Source: Tetrahymena thermophila SB210 (taxonomy: Eukaryota > Ciliophora > Oligohymenophorea > Hymenostomatida > Tetrahymenidae). Taken from it: DNA of 64,000 bases. The translations under genes and the position numbers were made by a program. Positions 38,431 to 51,454 of this stretch are shown in pieces. The first letter of the stretch is position 1. Each line of letters begins with the position of its first letter. The notes under the pieces are model-generated. The model was not told the origin of the DNA. It saw only the letters and a program-made list of their open reading frames with translations, and made no database searches. The stretch is taken from the NCBI RefSeq assembly GCF_000189635.1, contig NW_002476544.1, forward strand, positions 1-64,000, in the 5' to 3' direction.

Positions 38431-38659
38431 TTTATTATAATAGCTATGATAATGATGATTGATTGACTATCACATATCTAAAAAAACAATAAAATCCTTT
38501 AGTACCACATTTCAGAGGTGTGGTTTTGGTCACCTTCACTATTTAGTGGTTATTTGAATTTTTATTTTGACATTATTATCATTATTATTCATAAATCGAT
38601 TAATTATAGCAATAATAACATTAAAAGCTTTCTATTCTTAAAGAGAAACAAAGATTTGA

Positions 38660-40303
38660 ACTCTTAAACCTGAATAGCTTCACAAACAAGAATTAAAGAC
38701 ATTTATGACAGAAGCTATAGAATAAAAAAATGAAACAATAAAGAAAAAAATTACTTCAGGTTTAAACTTTATGGGTACTTAAATCTTTAGAGCATTTTAT
38801 CAAGAACATCAAATCTTTTCAAATGAGAAAACAAAAAAACAAAACAACAATCTAATTAATTAAAAAACTATCTTTTATTTATAAATTTTCTTTATATCTT
38901 CAAAAAATAATAGAATTGAGGTAAAATATTTGTAATTATTTTCAAAAAATATACAATATGAATTAATACAAAATTAAAATTCAATTTTATAAATTAAATT
39001 GCTTGTACAATAAGACTTAATTTAACTTTAATAATACAAAGCAGTATTAATAATATTATGAGAATTTACGTTTATTCAATCATCAGCATATAAATCATAT
39101 AAAACAACTTAAGGTATGGTTTGTAAGCTTGGTATTATTAATTTAGTAAATGCTATGGGTAAAATTATGGATTATATATATTGTTTTAGTATTTATTAAT
39201 TTTGTAAATCTAATTAAGAAACAATAAATTATGTGGGTACTGTGAATGCAAAGCCTTTTTCAAGCCTTTTAAAAGTAGCTCTAATTATTTCATTTTTTGG
39301 ATATAATCTAAACATTCTTAAATTTTATATTAATATTTACTCTTCTTCTTAAAATAAATTTATAAATTAACAAGAACAAAGTTAGTTATAACCCTAATAA
39401 ATCACTTTAACTTTTTATTTCAGTAATTGGCATATTTTCTTTTGTAATATTGAATAGCCACATATTTCCTCATCTGTTTATTAATGGTGCTAGTTTTATT
39501 GAGCTATATATAACATTTGGTTAAATATGTTAAATTAACACCGTATTCTCAGAGTGTCTGTGCAATTAAAAATATACTTTTAATACAATTTTTGTTGCTA
39601 TTAAATTCTATTCACCACTATTTCAAAATCACTATTAAAGCTAATATTATAATATTTATATGCAGTGAGTCTTTTGTATATTTTCTAAAACCAATTCATT
39701 AGAAAAAGTAAACTAAATAAAGTTGCTATTTTTAATTACCAACAATAATACTATTCAGAATTCTACTTTGTGAAGATAAGACAAAATAGCAACAAAAATA
39801 GCCTTAACATTTCTCCAAAATAGCTAAGATTTCTTAAAATGAAAGATTGATAATAAAAGTTTTTTTATTTTATTGCATCTGTGTATGAACACAAAAAATT
39901 AGTAAATAATCCATCAAATAAGATTAATGCAAAGTTAAGAATAGGAAATTTCATATAGGGTTAAGCTTTACAATAGATTATTAAAGATGCTACCAGAATA
40001 AATATCTAAAAGTAAAATAGATTAAAATCTACCAAAAAAGTTGAGTTTAATATACTTTTCATTGATAAAAAGTAGGCATTAATGGCTAAAAAGTATTAGA
40101 TTGACCTTTTTAAACATATTTACTCATCCCTAAATCCTAAAATGTACAGAATAGAGCCTAAAAATATGATTAAGGTTTAAAGACACACTCCCAAATTATT
40201 TGCTTAAGATTTACTTTCTAAATTATAAAACAAATTCAATGTAATAATAGGAAAGATAAATAGGTATATTTTGGCAAACTTTTCTATCGTTACTTAGCTT
40301 TGA
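38660..40303 (+). pseudogene. Long single-frame region with three in-frame TGAs; probable decayed membrane/coiled-coil gene
   Basis: One frame stays open from about 38660 to TGA 40301-40303 except for TGA at 39059, 39500 and 39848, with no shift of frame. The last third is convincingly protein-like (STKKVEFNILFIDKKQALM, KKYQIDLFKHIYSSLNP, RIEPKNMIKVQRHTPKLF, LLSKLQNKFNVIIGKIN). The middle has hydrophobic stretches (SLLKVALIISFFGYNL) and a Gln-rich segment. It resembles the large ciliate class of membrane proteins with a cytoplasmic charged tail, but I cannot name a family. It is probably a relic. Hidden introns carrying the TGAs are the alternative. Confidence 0.45.
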
Positions 40304-43300
40304 ATGCTTTTGAGCCATATTAAATCTAAAAAAAGTATCTCAATAATGTTTAAAGGCATAGTATTTGTTTAAAAGTAAAAATAGCCTATTTTTTCGAAGC
40401 AAAATATGATCAAAAATATATTTCTAAATGAATAAATTTCTAACGTTTGAGCGAAATAGGCTAAGTAAATGTTTGCTAACAAAAATAATAAGCTAATAAC
40501 TATAAAAAAATTTTGGTTCCACATTTTGCCTACTTTATATTTTACTATCTTTTTGCCTTATAAATATTGTTTTTTTAGTGATTTTATTTTTTATGATATG
40601 ATAAAAGCATCTTAATCAAATTTTTGATCAATTTGTTGTGTATGTATTATCAAAAAAAAGTTAAGAGTAAATAAGATAGAGGCTTATTAATGCTTATTAT
40701 AGGCAAATTTAAAAATATTCAATTTTACTATTAGATTTAGATATAAATCTTGTATGATTAATAATGAAAGTAATTATTCAATAAATTATGGTTTTTTAAT
40801 TTTCAAATTTATCTTACCTCATGAATATTAAGAAGTTTTTGAATCATATTAATTATTAAAAATAATGCGATATTAATAAAAAAAAAATCTTCAAAATCAA
40901 ATATTTATTTATTGTCTTTAGATAAAGTTTTTTTATGATAATGATAACTCTAAGTTGTTAAAAATACAAATGATAGTAAAAATCAACAATTTTTAATTAA
41001 TTAATTTATCAGAATTTATTTTTAACAACAATATAACAATATGGCAAAAACTGACTAATTCTAAATTGTTTTTAATGGAAAAATATTAGTTATTAAGATA
41101 AATCAGTAGGCATTATAAGTAAAATGTTTGTAACATATTTCATTTCACATAGGAAAATTAATAAATTTTAACTTATAAAATTTTATAATTTGCAAATTTT
41201 AAACTCCAAATAATCGATGAATAGTCTATCTAATTTTTTATTCATTTTTTTAAATACTATTTTCTTTTTAAATTAGTATTTGATCAGTGATTTTATATCT
41301 ATCTATTTTATGCTTACTTAAAATAATTTTAAGTTCATAAATACTACAAATGTAAGTTTTATTAGTTTATTATTAAAGAAATATATTTATAATAATGAAT
41401 TTACTATAATATACATTTTTGTTTTACTTTTCTGTCAACAGATACAATACACTACACTCTTTTTTTTATGATATTAATGGATTAATATGATTGATATTTC
41501 AATTATTAAATATTTAATAAAATATTTACTTTTATACGAATTAGATCTTTAGCTATGCGATTGGTTGTTGAACATTAAATACAATCTTAACTTTATTAAT
41601 AAATATGATTGATAAAAAATAAATATAATTGATCAAAAAAAGTTCAAAGATATAGATTGTAACATATAAAATCATTTTGACTCTTATATTTTATGATTTG
41701 GTTTAATCAGTCTATTATACTTTTGATATATTTAATCATTTAGAATTATATTAGCAATAAAATCAGTTGACATTCATTTTGTTTTTATCAAAGAACTCTG
41801 AAAAAGTGAAAGATTAAAATCATAATTAAATAATATCAAATTTTTTATTGTTTGCTGTAAATTTAATTACAAAACAATAAATGATATGATTCAAATGCTT
41901 GAATACAATTATCATGATTTAGTAATTCAATTTATATTTTAATTTTTTTAGATGAAATACAAAAAATATACAAAATCAATTACCTTTAACTACAAATTTA
42001 GTTACCAAGATTGATATTATTTGCTGCTAATGAAATTATTTAAAAAATAAATAACACCATTTTTATTTATAATAATTTTACAAATGGTTTGTTTGATACT
42101 TGGTTTTTTAGTTTATATAATTTCAAAATAAATATTTTTATTATCAAATTTATTTCATGCTTAAAGTCTAGCCAACTATTTTTCTTATTTAATAGAGATT
42201 ATCTATATCTTTAAAAATTCATCTAAATTTTTAAAGTATTTTAATAAAAAATGTGAAATCATTTTATACTCCTGTTTGAGAACACGAATTTTAAAATTCT
42301 CCAATAAGTATTTTGTAAATTCCCTTTTTTTAGTTAAGTGAAAAAAAAAAATTGTTAAAATTTAAAAATTGTAACTTAAATAATATTTTTTTAATATTAA
42401 TTAGTACATAAAAATCTAATTGCTAATAGTAAGCAAATTAAAAATATTTAAATTTTATTTTTGTTTTTAAAATATTTTTAGAGGATGGTTTCTTTAAGGT
42501 TTTTATAAGTTCTAAAAAGTTAAACCTCTATTTTAAATCAAGATTATCAAATTCGTAGAATAAATCAATCTATTGTAACTTTTCAGAAATTCAGTAGAAG
42601 TTAAAATCAGTTCTTGCAAATTTTGTCACTGAGAGAAATCAATTTAGATTTTTTATTAAATTGCAGTTTCTAGCAACATTTTTACAGAATTTTAAATTTA
42701 TTTGTTTGATTATTATAAGCTTAAAAATATAAAGTAAATTAAATTTTTAGATTATTTATTTTTTTAATATAGCTGTAAAACTAATCAAGCGAATGTAATT
42801 TTACCAGTTTTAAGCTGAAAGAAAATTAATCAAAATTAGAAATTTTCTTAATTTCACTTTATAAATAAATTAATATTTCATATATTCTTCATCATAACAA
42901 AAATTTAAATATTGAATTTCTTTTTAAAGTAATTGTTAACAAATTTTACGAAAATAAAAACTATTTAAAAATAAATATTTCAAAGCAATTTATTTGTTTG
43001 TTTGCTTTTTTTGTTTTTTTGCTTATTTTTTAGAAGGATTCTTCAATTTAAGATATAATTATTATTGATTGGAAAGGGGGCAAATAAATAATAATAGAAA
43101 AATTTAATATTGTAAGAAGAATGAAAATATTTAAAATAAGCAGAATAATTTGATAATAGTCTATGCCATTTACACATAACAAAATATGTGCATGAATATA
43201 AAATGAAATTGTAATAGTCTAAGTTAAATAGTAATAATATTCATAAAATATGGAATTTATTACACTTTTATAATAATTTCTCAAGTAAATTTAATAATAT

Positions 43301-43751
43301 TTTACAGAAACTAAAAAATTTATAAATTTAAAAGAGTCTTGATGATAAAATTTTTAGTTCATAAACAAACATCAAAAATTATTAAGAAAAATAACCATTT
43401 TTATATAATTTTAAATGTTAGTCTCTTTATTTTTACAAATGAAAATTATTAAGAAATTAATTTAAATTTTATTAATTTCTGATGGCAATCTCAATTCAGG
43501 CTTTTGAATAGAACTAAATATTTATATACTAACATATGGTTAACACATAAAGGTGTGCAATTACTTTTAAGTATTGTATTTAATCTGCATATGATTTCAT
43601 AATTTGAGTTGTAATAAGTCTTCAATTTGAAGCATAAATATTGAATGATTTGTAAATTGTTAAGAAATAAAATATAACCAAAACAAATTCAAACAAGATT
43701 ATTTGTATAAATTAATATTTGTAGTTTTATAAGTTAATAATTAATGTGTAA
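40304..43751. other. Gene-poor A/T-rich region, 3.4 kb
   Basis: No gene supported. One plus-strand frame at 42485-42709 (74 codons, basic, low in acidic residues) is within chance length for a code with one stop. Several tracts of nearly pure A/T with hairpin potential occur. Confidence 0.5.
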
Positions 43752-44351
43752 TCATTTCTTTTTATATGTTTTTATATTTACTTACACTTCTTATTGTAAG
43801 GCCTCTTTTATTAAATTAATCATCTACTGATGAGATATAATATCATCTGTTTTTGATGAAAAGAGCCAATCATTTGATTCTTTTTCTAAATAGCTATAGA
43901 AAATTTTGCTTAGATTTTTACTAGATATCATTCTTTTTAAAATGTAATTCCACCTATTATTTTTTTTCTTCATCTCACGAAGGAAGTTTTTCTTAATATT
44001 GGTAATATTTTTGTGAGATCCTAAAATACCACTAAACCTTTACATAGCTTTTTCGTTGCTCAAGCTTTTTAAGTATTTTGAAAATCCTTTAATTATATTT
44101 TTGATGACATTTTATTTTTGTTAAAATTAATAGTCCATATCAAAATTTTATTAAATGGGATTTTAAGCAAACATCAAGCCATAACTTTGTTGAGAGTTTA
44201 GCAAAGTATTTTATTGAATATCTGAAAAATTTGAGAATGAGTTGGTAATTTCTTATTATATAGGAAAGAAAATGTCATTTTATTTGAACTCAGTATCATT
44301 AGGAAATTGTGAAACAATATCAAGAAATAAAGAGATAAGTTGTTGTGACAT
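43752..44351 (-). CDS. Family-X protein, copy B (about 199 residues, unrecognised)
   Basis: 199 residues, single exon, ATG 44351-44349 to TGA 43754-43752. Paralogue of the proteins at 36120 and 50858. It begins MSQQLISLFLDIVSQFPND; the opening dozen residues (MSxQLISLFLxI) are kept in all copies, followed by a variable Gln/Asn-rich stretch. The shared basic domain reads IIKNIIKGFSKYLKSLSNEKA, RFSGILGSHKNITNIKKNFL, MKKKNNRWNYILKRMISS, NLSKIFYSYLEKE, MINLIKEAL, and ends TYKKK. No known motif, signal peptide or membrane span. The protein is probably intracellular. Confidence 0.85.
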
Positions 44352-46270
44352 TTACTTGCAGTTTGTAAATTGTTAAAGAATTTTAATCAATCAAGAGAGA
44401 ATAGGTTGGTTGTTGTTAATCTTAAATTTATTTATTTATAAATATATTAATTATTATATGATTATAATATTCGATCTTATGATTCAATTTTATAATACTT
44501 AATCCACTAATGTTTACATTCTTAAAATAGGAATTAATATTATCAATATTTTAAACTAAATTTGGTTTGATTTTTTATAAAATTAAGGGTTTTTATAGAT
44601 GTTTTTGCTTCTTTATAGATAAGATTCTATAATAAACATTTTTTATATATTATTATAAAATAACTGTTAAATCAATTTAATTATTGTAAAATAGCTGTTT
44701 CTTTTTTTATTTTTACAAATTATAAACATTTATTCGAATTCTAGCTAGCTAGCTAACAAATAAACAGATTGATGAAAAAGTTTATATAAATTCAACTTCT
44801 TGAATAAAAACAATAAAATCTGAACTAAATTTATTCAAATATAGTTTTAAAGATTTTAATAATTATAATACAGAGCATATTTTGTATCAAAAATATCCAT
44901 ACTTTTATATTTTAAAATATTATTTTTATTTGGTACATTTATTTATTTTGTTTTATCTCTGTATTCAGGATTCTTACATAAAAAAAGCTGAGCAATATTT
45001 TGTTTAAAAATTACACTTATCTCAATTAAAGCTAATCAGAATTTTAAATTTAATATGAAAAAAAATAATAAGAAAGCTTAAAAGCTATAGATAAAAGACT
45101 TACTTTTTATCTGTTTTATCCTATATTTTTCATTTTAAATTGATTTAAATCATTTTAATTACCCAAATTTTACTCAACATTACTAGTTGATATAATTTTT
45201 TTAACACCATTTAAAATTCTTTTTCATGATTAAAGTAAATTTTGAATCATATAAAATTTATATACTAACATAAAGATAGAAAGACAATCAAGCAAATAAA
45301 ATCTTTTATTACAATTTCAATAAAATTAATGTTAAACTGCACAAAATCAAAATCTTGCTCTAACAGAATTCTATTAAGCAAAATTTTTAACACCATAAAT
45401 TTAAACTATACGTAGACTCATTTTGATTTTGTGTTAAGCTGATTGCTGATTTAGTGTTTTCTATAATTAAATATTTAATCATATAAAATGCATGAAGTAA
45501 ACTTAATAATTAGCAGATTCTAATTTTTTAATTTAAAAATTTATTAACCCGCTTCTAATTTCATGTGCATTAGATGATTGTGGACTTTTATTACTAAGGT
45601 ATGCTTTATCAATCTTGTTTTAAGAAATTTATAAACAATTTATTATTAAATCACAAAATTACGCCAAAAACTGTTTAAAATTGATTATTAGTTATTATTC
45701 TTTTTTAATAACTTTTAATGAGTTATTGTTAATTCATTAAACTATACAATTTGTTAGTTTTTGTTGCTATAAAAATAATATTTTATATTTAAATTAAAAT
45801 ACTAATTCCTATATTATATTTTAAACTAGTTATTTGATATAAAAATACAAAATTTTCTTATAAAATAAATCTATTATAAATGTAATAACTTTGATTAATT
45901 ATTTTATGGAATATTTTTTGATCCTGAATAAAAATCTTAATCTTGATATTTAATTTTTGTAGTAATTTAATAAAAAAAGTACTTGTATTAATGCTTTTAT
46001 AAAATTGTAAATTGTTTTCATAAAATTTTTTAAAATGTCAAAAATTTTTAGAAGTTTATTTGAAGATTTTCTCATTTTGAAGTATTCAATTCGAAGATAA
46101 AAAATATCGAATAAATCTAGAAATTCAATAGAAAAAATAAGAAGTTTTCTCATTTCTTATTAGTTACTATCTAAATATTGATTGATAGAAAAGATATTAA
46201 AAATCGTCTAAAAACTTTATACTAAAAACATATTCATTTAATAAATAGATTTTATTATTTTCTAAATTAA
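44352..46270. other. Intergenic, no gene seen
   Basis: About 1.9 kb of A/T-rich DNA upstream of both Family-X copy B (minus) and the glutaredoxin gene (plus), so promoters for both may lie here. A GCTAGCTAGCTA run occurs near 44743. The minus-strand frame at 45950-46153 is A/T-biased and not supported by motif. Confidence 0.5.
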
Positions 46271-47527
46271 ATGTTTTAAATTTCATAGTAAAGCGAGCTA
46301 GGAGACGTCTGCTCTGGTCAAAATTTTGGAAAGATGGTCGTAATTGCATTTTACGCTGACTGGAATGAGCATTCGTTGAATTATATTGACCAATTAGAAA
46401 GTTTAATTGACATTAGTCCTTTTCCAGATGTAGTTTTTGCTAAATGTGATGCAGAAAAAGTACCTCAAGTTGCAGATAAATTCCAAGTAACTTGTATTCC
46501 TACAGTCATAGTCACTGAAACAAGAAGGCAATTGATTTAAAAGTTTGAAAATGTTGCTCCTGCTTTACTTATTGAAGAATTAACAACAGCAAATGAATAA
46601 TTCAAAATAAATTTCGAAGATGAAAGAAAGAAAATGTATGCTAAAATAGATGGTTTGCTTAGTAAACCTGGAATTATTGCTTTTATTACTGGTACACCAA
46701 ATGAACCTGAGTGTGGATTTACTCGTTAGCTCGTGGAAGTGTTCCAAAATCTATAAGTTAGATTCGATTACTACAACACTGAAGCAGACATGGCTATGCT
46801 TTAATTTATTCGCCATTATTCGAAGTGGCCAACATTCCCTCAAGTTTTCTTTAATGGAAAATTAATAGGCGGTTTAGATGTTGTAAGAGAACACATTGCA
46901 AAGGGTACACTTGAAATTCCTCCTGAAAGTAGAATTTCTAATCCAGAAACTAGATTGGAAAACATACTAAACGAAAATAAGGCTATACTCTTTTTAGAAG
47001 GCAAGCCAAATGAAGAAAATCATAATCAAGAAAGTAAAAAAGCAGTTGAACTTCTTTAATAAACAGGGATTAAATTTACTACTTTTGATTTAACAATCGA
47101 TTCTCATTTAAAAGAATACCTTTAAAATAAATATTCTAAATAGCTCCCTGTTTTCTTTGCTAATTCTAACTTTGTTGGTAATCTTACTACACTTTAAGAG
47201 CTCTCAGCAAAAGGTGATCTCTTGCAAACAGTGCCTGGAAATTTATGGGTTCTTAATGGAGAATAAAAAATAAACTACCTATTGAAAAGATGTGAAATCC
47301 TTGTTTTTATTAACGGAATTCCCAAAGACACAAAAACCAAAGAGTCTCAACAGATAATTCATTTGTTAGAAAGCAAGTAAAAGCGTTATGATTTTTACAA
47401 TGTTGATGCTGATGCTGAAGTTGAAGAAGCATTGAAGAAAATAACTGGAAAGGAAACAATTCCTTTGATTTACGAACACTAAAAGCTTATTGGAGATTTA
47501 GAAAGCGCTGAAAAGCACTTTTCTTGA
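46271..47527 (+). CDS. Multidomain monothiol glutaredoxin, PICOT/Grx3 type
   Basis: 418 residues, single exon with TAA/TAG as Gln. Residues about 20-110 form a thioredoxin fold (VVIAFYADWNEHSL, KCDAEKVPQVADKF, VTCIPTVIV) whose active-site Cys pair is absent. Residues about 125-225 are a glutaredoxin domain with PECGFT at Cys148 (CGFT in place of the usual CGFS), KWPTFPQVFFNGKLIGGLDVV for glutathione binding. Two further domains (about 235-325 and 330-418) keep the fold pattern but lack the Cys motif. PICOT-type proteins bind a glutathione-ligated Fe-S cluster and act in cytosolic iron handling with BolA; here only one domain could do so. G+C is clearly above the flanks. The N-terminus is slightly short for the fold, so an upstream exon is possible. 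Confidence 0.9.
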
Positions 47528-50500
47528 TTATAAAAACGAAATTCTGTAAAAAAATAGGTTTTGAATTTCAATTAGAATAAATAAATTAATTGTTTAGTAT
47601 TAAGTTTTTATATTGAAAGTAAACAAGTGAATGTTAATTAATGTTTTAGATTTTAATATTAAGAAATGATTTTTTTGTAATAAAAAAAATACATTTTTAG
47701 AATTTTTAAAAATTTGAAATTCAAACTTATTACCATTATTTCGAAATAACTAAATTTCTTTTATTTTTTTATTTATGGTAGTGTAAATTAGGAATAATAT
47801 TGAGATGTTGCTTTTCGAACTTAAAAATATTATTGATTTTCATATTATAAAATTATTATTTTACTTTTTTTAATATAGTAGAGTTTATGATGATATAAAA
47901 TATTCATTTTTATTTCGTTTAAAGAAAATATGGTTTAAAAATGAAGGAGTGAGGTGTTCTAACATCTGAAAAAATTGCATGCAATTTTGAGAAAGCAAAA
48001 AAAATACTATACTATCAAGAGTTAATAATGAATCTTTACATATACAGTGGAAATTTTGTTTATATTAAAGGTATAAAATTCGTTTATAAATATATTTAAA
48101 TGATACTATCTGGAAACTTATAATTAATTGATAATGTTTGAATTGAAATAGTCTAATTTAAAAATATAAATTTTGTATCTGTTTAAATTTAACTTAGATT
48201 TTTTATATAGAATATTTTATTATTATAAAAACTGAATATATACTGCTTTTTCTTAATTAATTACAAAATTTTTTGAATTTACTATAATTTGTGTAATCTT
48301 TTATTTAAATTTACGTTCTTCATATTTAACGAACAAACAAATTTATATTATTTATTTATGTCTTTTCTTTTCTATTTTCTATTATAAAGATTTTTGATGT
48401 TTTATTAAACGATATAAAAGCATCTATCTATTGATTTGGGATGGTATTAAGAAAATTAAATTGAAATTGTTTTAAATTTTTTGTTTATTATGAAATTCTA
48501 TCGTTTAGTTATTGTTTGTAATTTAAAAAATATGAATTATTATCAATAAGTATATACCCTATTTTAATAAAAATAATCATCTTAACATTTTTTTTTGAAT
48601 TTTGAATTTCAGATTTCATCAGAATCAGAAGAGTTTGTTTTGTGTTTAATTTTCGTTGATAATAAATGATGTGGTAGGAAAATTTAGTTGAGACTTAATT
48701 GAGGATTTTTTTATCCTTATTTATTAGTTTTCTAATTTAATATTTAAGCGTTTGAGTTTTTCAACATTGAATTTTTAATTAACTTTAGGGGTAAGAATTG
48801 TATTACTGTAATTCAATACAATTTATTTAAAAAGTATGGATTTTACTTTTGAATTCGCATTCTTATATATTAATTCATTTATAAATCTTTTTTATGTCAA
48901 ATATTGTTTGTTAGTTTTTGGATATTTTTAGGTTTTTGATGTCTTTTTTACTTAAATGTGTATTTTTTAATTATTATGTTATTTAAAAAAAGAGTTTTGT
49001 TTCTCAAAAAAGTCAATCTACAAACTTTTTAAAAGTTTTTGTGTATCTTAAAAATTATTTTATGCTAATTTAAATTAAAGGTTCTTAAAATATAAAATGA
49101 AGAAAGAAAATATTGAGAGAGATAGAGAGCGTATTCTCATTCCTTGTAAATTAATAATAAAGAAAATACAAAAAGCACATGAATCTGCATATTTATTAAA
49201 TGTTATAGTTATACAATTACACAACTAATTTAGAGGTATTTAACAAACACATGGGTTTATTTATTAAATTTTGTTACACTTAAAAGTGTAAGTTTATGAA
49301 ATAAAGGCAAATGTTTGGGTATTTTACAATTTATGTTGAAAAGTAATATAGAAATAATGATAATGATAATGAATGCATGACCATAAATAATATCTTTAAA
49401 ATGATTTATACCTATAATCTTTAATGCATTTGCTAAAAATAATTAAATAACAAAAAATATTCATTGCATATTATAAATTAGGATTGTGAATTGATTCCTA
49501 AATGAAGTTTTTCGGGTTATATTTTTAGTTAAACAATTTATAAAAAAAAGTTGTTTTAAAAAAAAATTTAGAGATTTATTTGATCATTAAAATATTTTGA
49601 AATTATTTTTTTTTATGCAAAATATAACATTTAAAAGCTATTTTAGAAGATCTGCTTTTTAAATCAGCAGGTTTTTATATTTCTTTTATAAACTCTATTT
49701 TGTATTTATTAGCTTTGCGACTTTTTTGTGGAGATAATAATTTAATAACTTATTGCTTTTTCTTCTTCTCTGCTTTAAACTCAGGTCGGTATTATAGTTT
49801 CTATAGTTTCATAAAAAATCCTTGTTATTTTACTTTCTAAATATAATTTTACGATATTGAATTTTGCCAATTCAAAAAAATTCTTAAAAACTTGATTTTG
49901 TTGATGATCAAGGAAAACCTAATATTTTTGAAAAAAATTAATTCATTTTTATTTTTATTTTTTTAGTTTAATTTTAATTTTAATATTTTAGGGACTAAAT
50001 TTGCAATATTTGATTTTATTAAAAAATAACTAAAGCATACTATGAGAATATGAGAAGAAGCCCACACAAACAAATAATCTAAATATGATATTTGTTTAAT
50101 TAATTTAAATTTGATGATGAAAGCCAATTTTTTCATAAGCGAAGCCTTTGCAAGGTCTGTTTAAGAGTAAAAGCTATACAAAATAGTGTTTTAATGTAAA
50201 AAATTTTTTATCAAAATTGTAAATATTTAATTGCTTAATAGGATATAAATTATAACATGTTAAATACAACTAATTTTGAAAAAACATTGAATTACTCATT
50301 AATCATTACAATTATAGATCATGCATATGAGATATTAAAAAAATTAAAATATCATTTGGAAAAAATAATCACTTGCTATTAACATAAGCAATTGGTTAGA
50401 AATTTATTTTACTTTCTTGATGGTTAAACAATTTTTCACTTAAATATATGTAAAAAAAGCAAATTAATTAATTTTATTTAAACCTTTTGCTAGCCAGCAA

Positions 50501-50857
50501 TTTTTTGATTAATTCTAAATAGAATACATACTTGATTTAGAGATATTAATTGCTTATGATAATATTAATATTTGAATCAAAAATTAGTAGTCTATTACAT
50601 TAATTAGTGTAGAAATTATTTAAATTCTGATTGAAGAAATTCAATTTATGTATAGAAAAAATAAAAAGCCATTAAATACATTTGATTTGTTGTTCTAATA
50701 ATTTATAATAAAAATGATAATATAAAGTGCTATTGAAATAGCACTTAAACATAAAAAAAATACAAGTAGTTTGATACATATTTAGTTATAGTGAAAAAGG
50801 TATTTAATTTAAGTATTTTAATATAGATTTTTGATAAGCTTAAGAAAGTAGGATTAA
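47528..50857. other. Gene-poor A/T-rich region, 3.3 kb
   Basis: Homopolymer-rich spacer between the glutaredoxin gene and Family-X copy C. No coding sequence, tRNA or other RNA gene was recognised on either strand. Confidence 0.5.
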
Positions 50858-51454
50858 TCACTTCTTTTTATAGGTTTTTATGTCAATTTAAACTCCATGC
50901 TAAAGAGCCTCCTTTAGCAACTTAATCATAGCTTAATGAGAAAAGATATCATTAGTGCGTGAAGTGGAAAGCCAAAGCCGGGCTTCGTTTTCTAAGTAGC
51001 TACAAAATATTTTACTAAGATTTTTACTACTTATTATTCTCTTCAGAATGTAGTTCCATCTATCATTTTTCTTCTTCATCACACGAAAGAAGTTTTTTTT
51101 TATATTTGATATGTTTTTTTAAGAGCCCAAAATATCGCTTAATCTTTAGTAGGCTTCTTCATTATTAATTTTTCTGAAATAATTTTAAAATCCTTTGATT
51201 ATATTCTTGATAATATTCTATTTTTATTAGATTTAGTTGGCCATATCAAACTCTTATTAAATTTAGTCTTTTATATTTCTATAGCCGATTCTTTCTTCAA
51301 TATTATCGCATACGTTTTATTGTATTTCAGATTGAGAGCAGCAGCTGAATTTGTCTTAATTTTCAATATTTTCGACCCTGTTTGATTGTTTTTTAATTTC
51401 ATGTTACTAGGACTCAGCAATACTTAAAAATAACGAGATAAGTTAGTAGGACAT
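50858..51454 (-). CDS. Family-X protein, copy C (about 198 residues, unrecognised)
   Basis: 198 residues, single exon, ATG 51454-51452 to TGA 50860-50858. The most diverged of the three copies. It starts MSYQLISLFLSIAESQQ, has a variable charged segment with two adjacent Cys (FSCCSQSE), then the conserved domain: IIKNIIKGFQNYFRKINNEEA, RLSDILGSQKNISNIKKNFF, MKKKNDRWNYILKRIISSKN, LSKIFCSYLENE, MIKLLKEAL, and the same TYKKK end. Frame, length and both termini are kept despite heavy divergence in the N-terminal third. This argues for purifying selection on the C-terminal domain. Confidence 0.85.

Noticed and set aside
42485-42709. 74-codon plus-strand frame with a basic, presequence-like N-terminus
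   Set aside because: With TGA as the only stop and about 80% A+T, random frames average about 60 codons. No motif or paralogue supports it.
45950-46153. Minus-strand frame of 67 codons upstream of the glutaredoxin gene
   Set aside because: Phe/Leu/Ile/Lys/Asn-only composition as expected from A/T-rich DNA; no motif, no paralogue.
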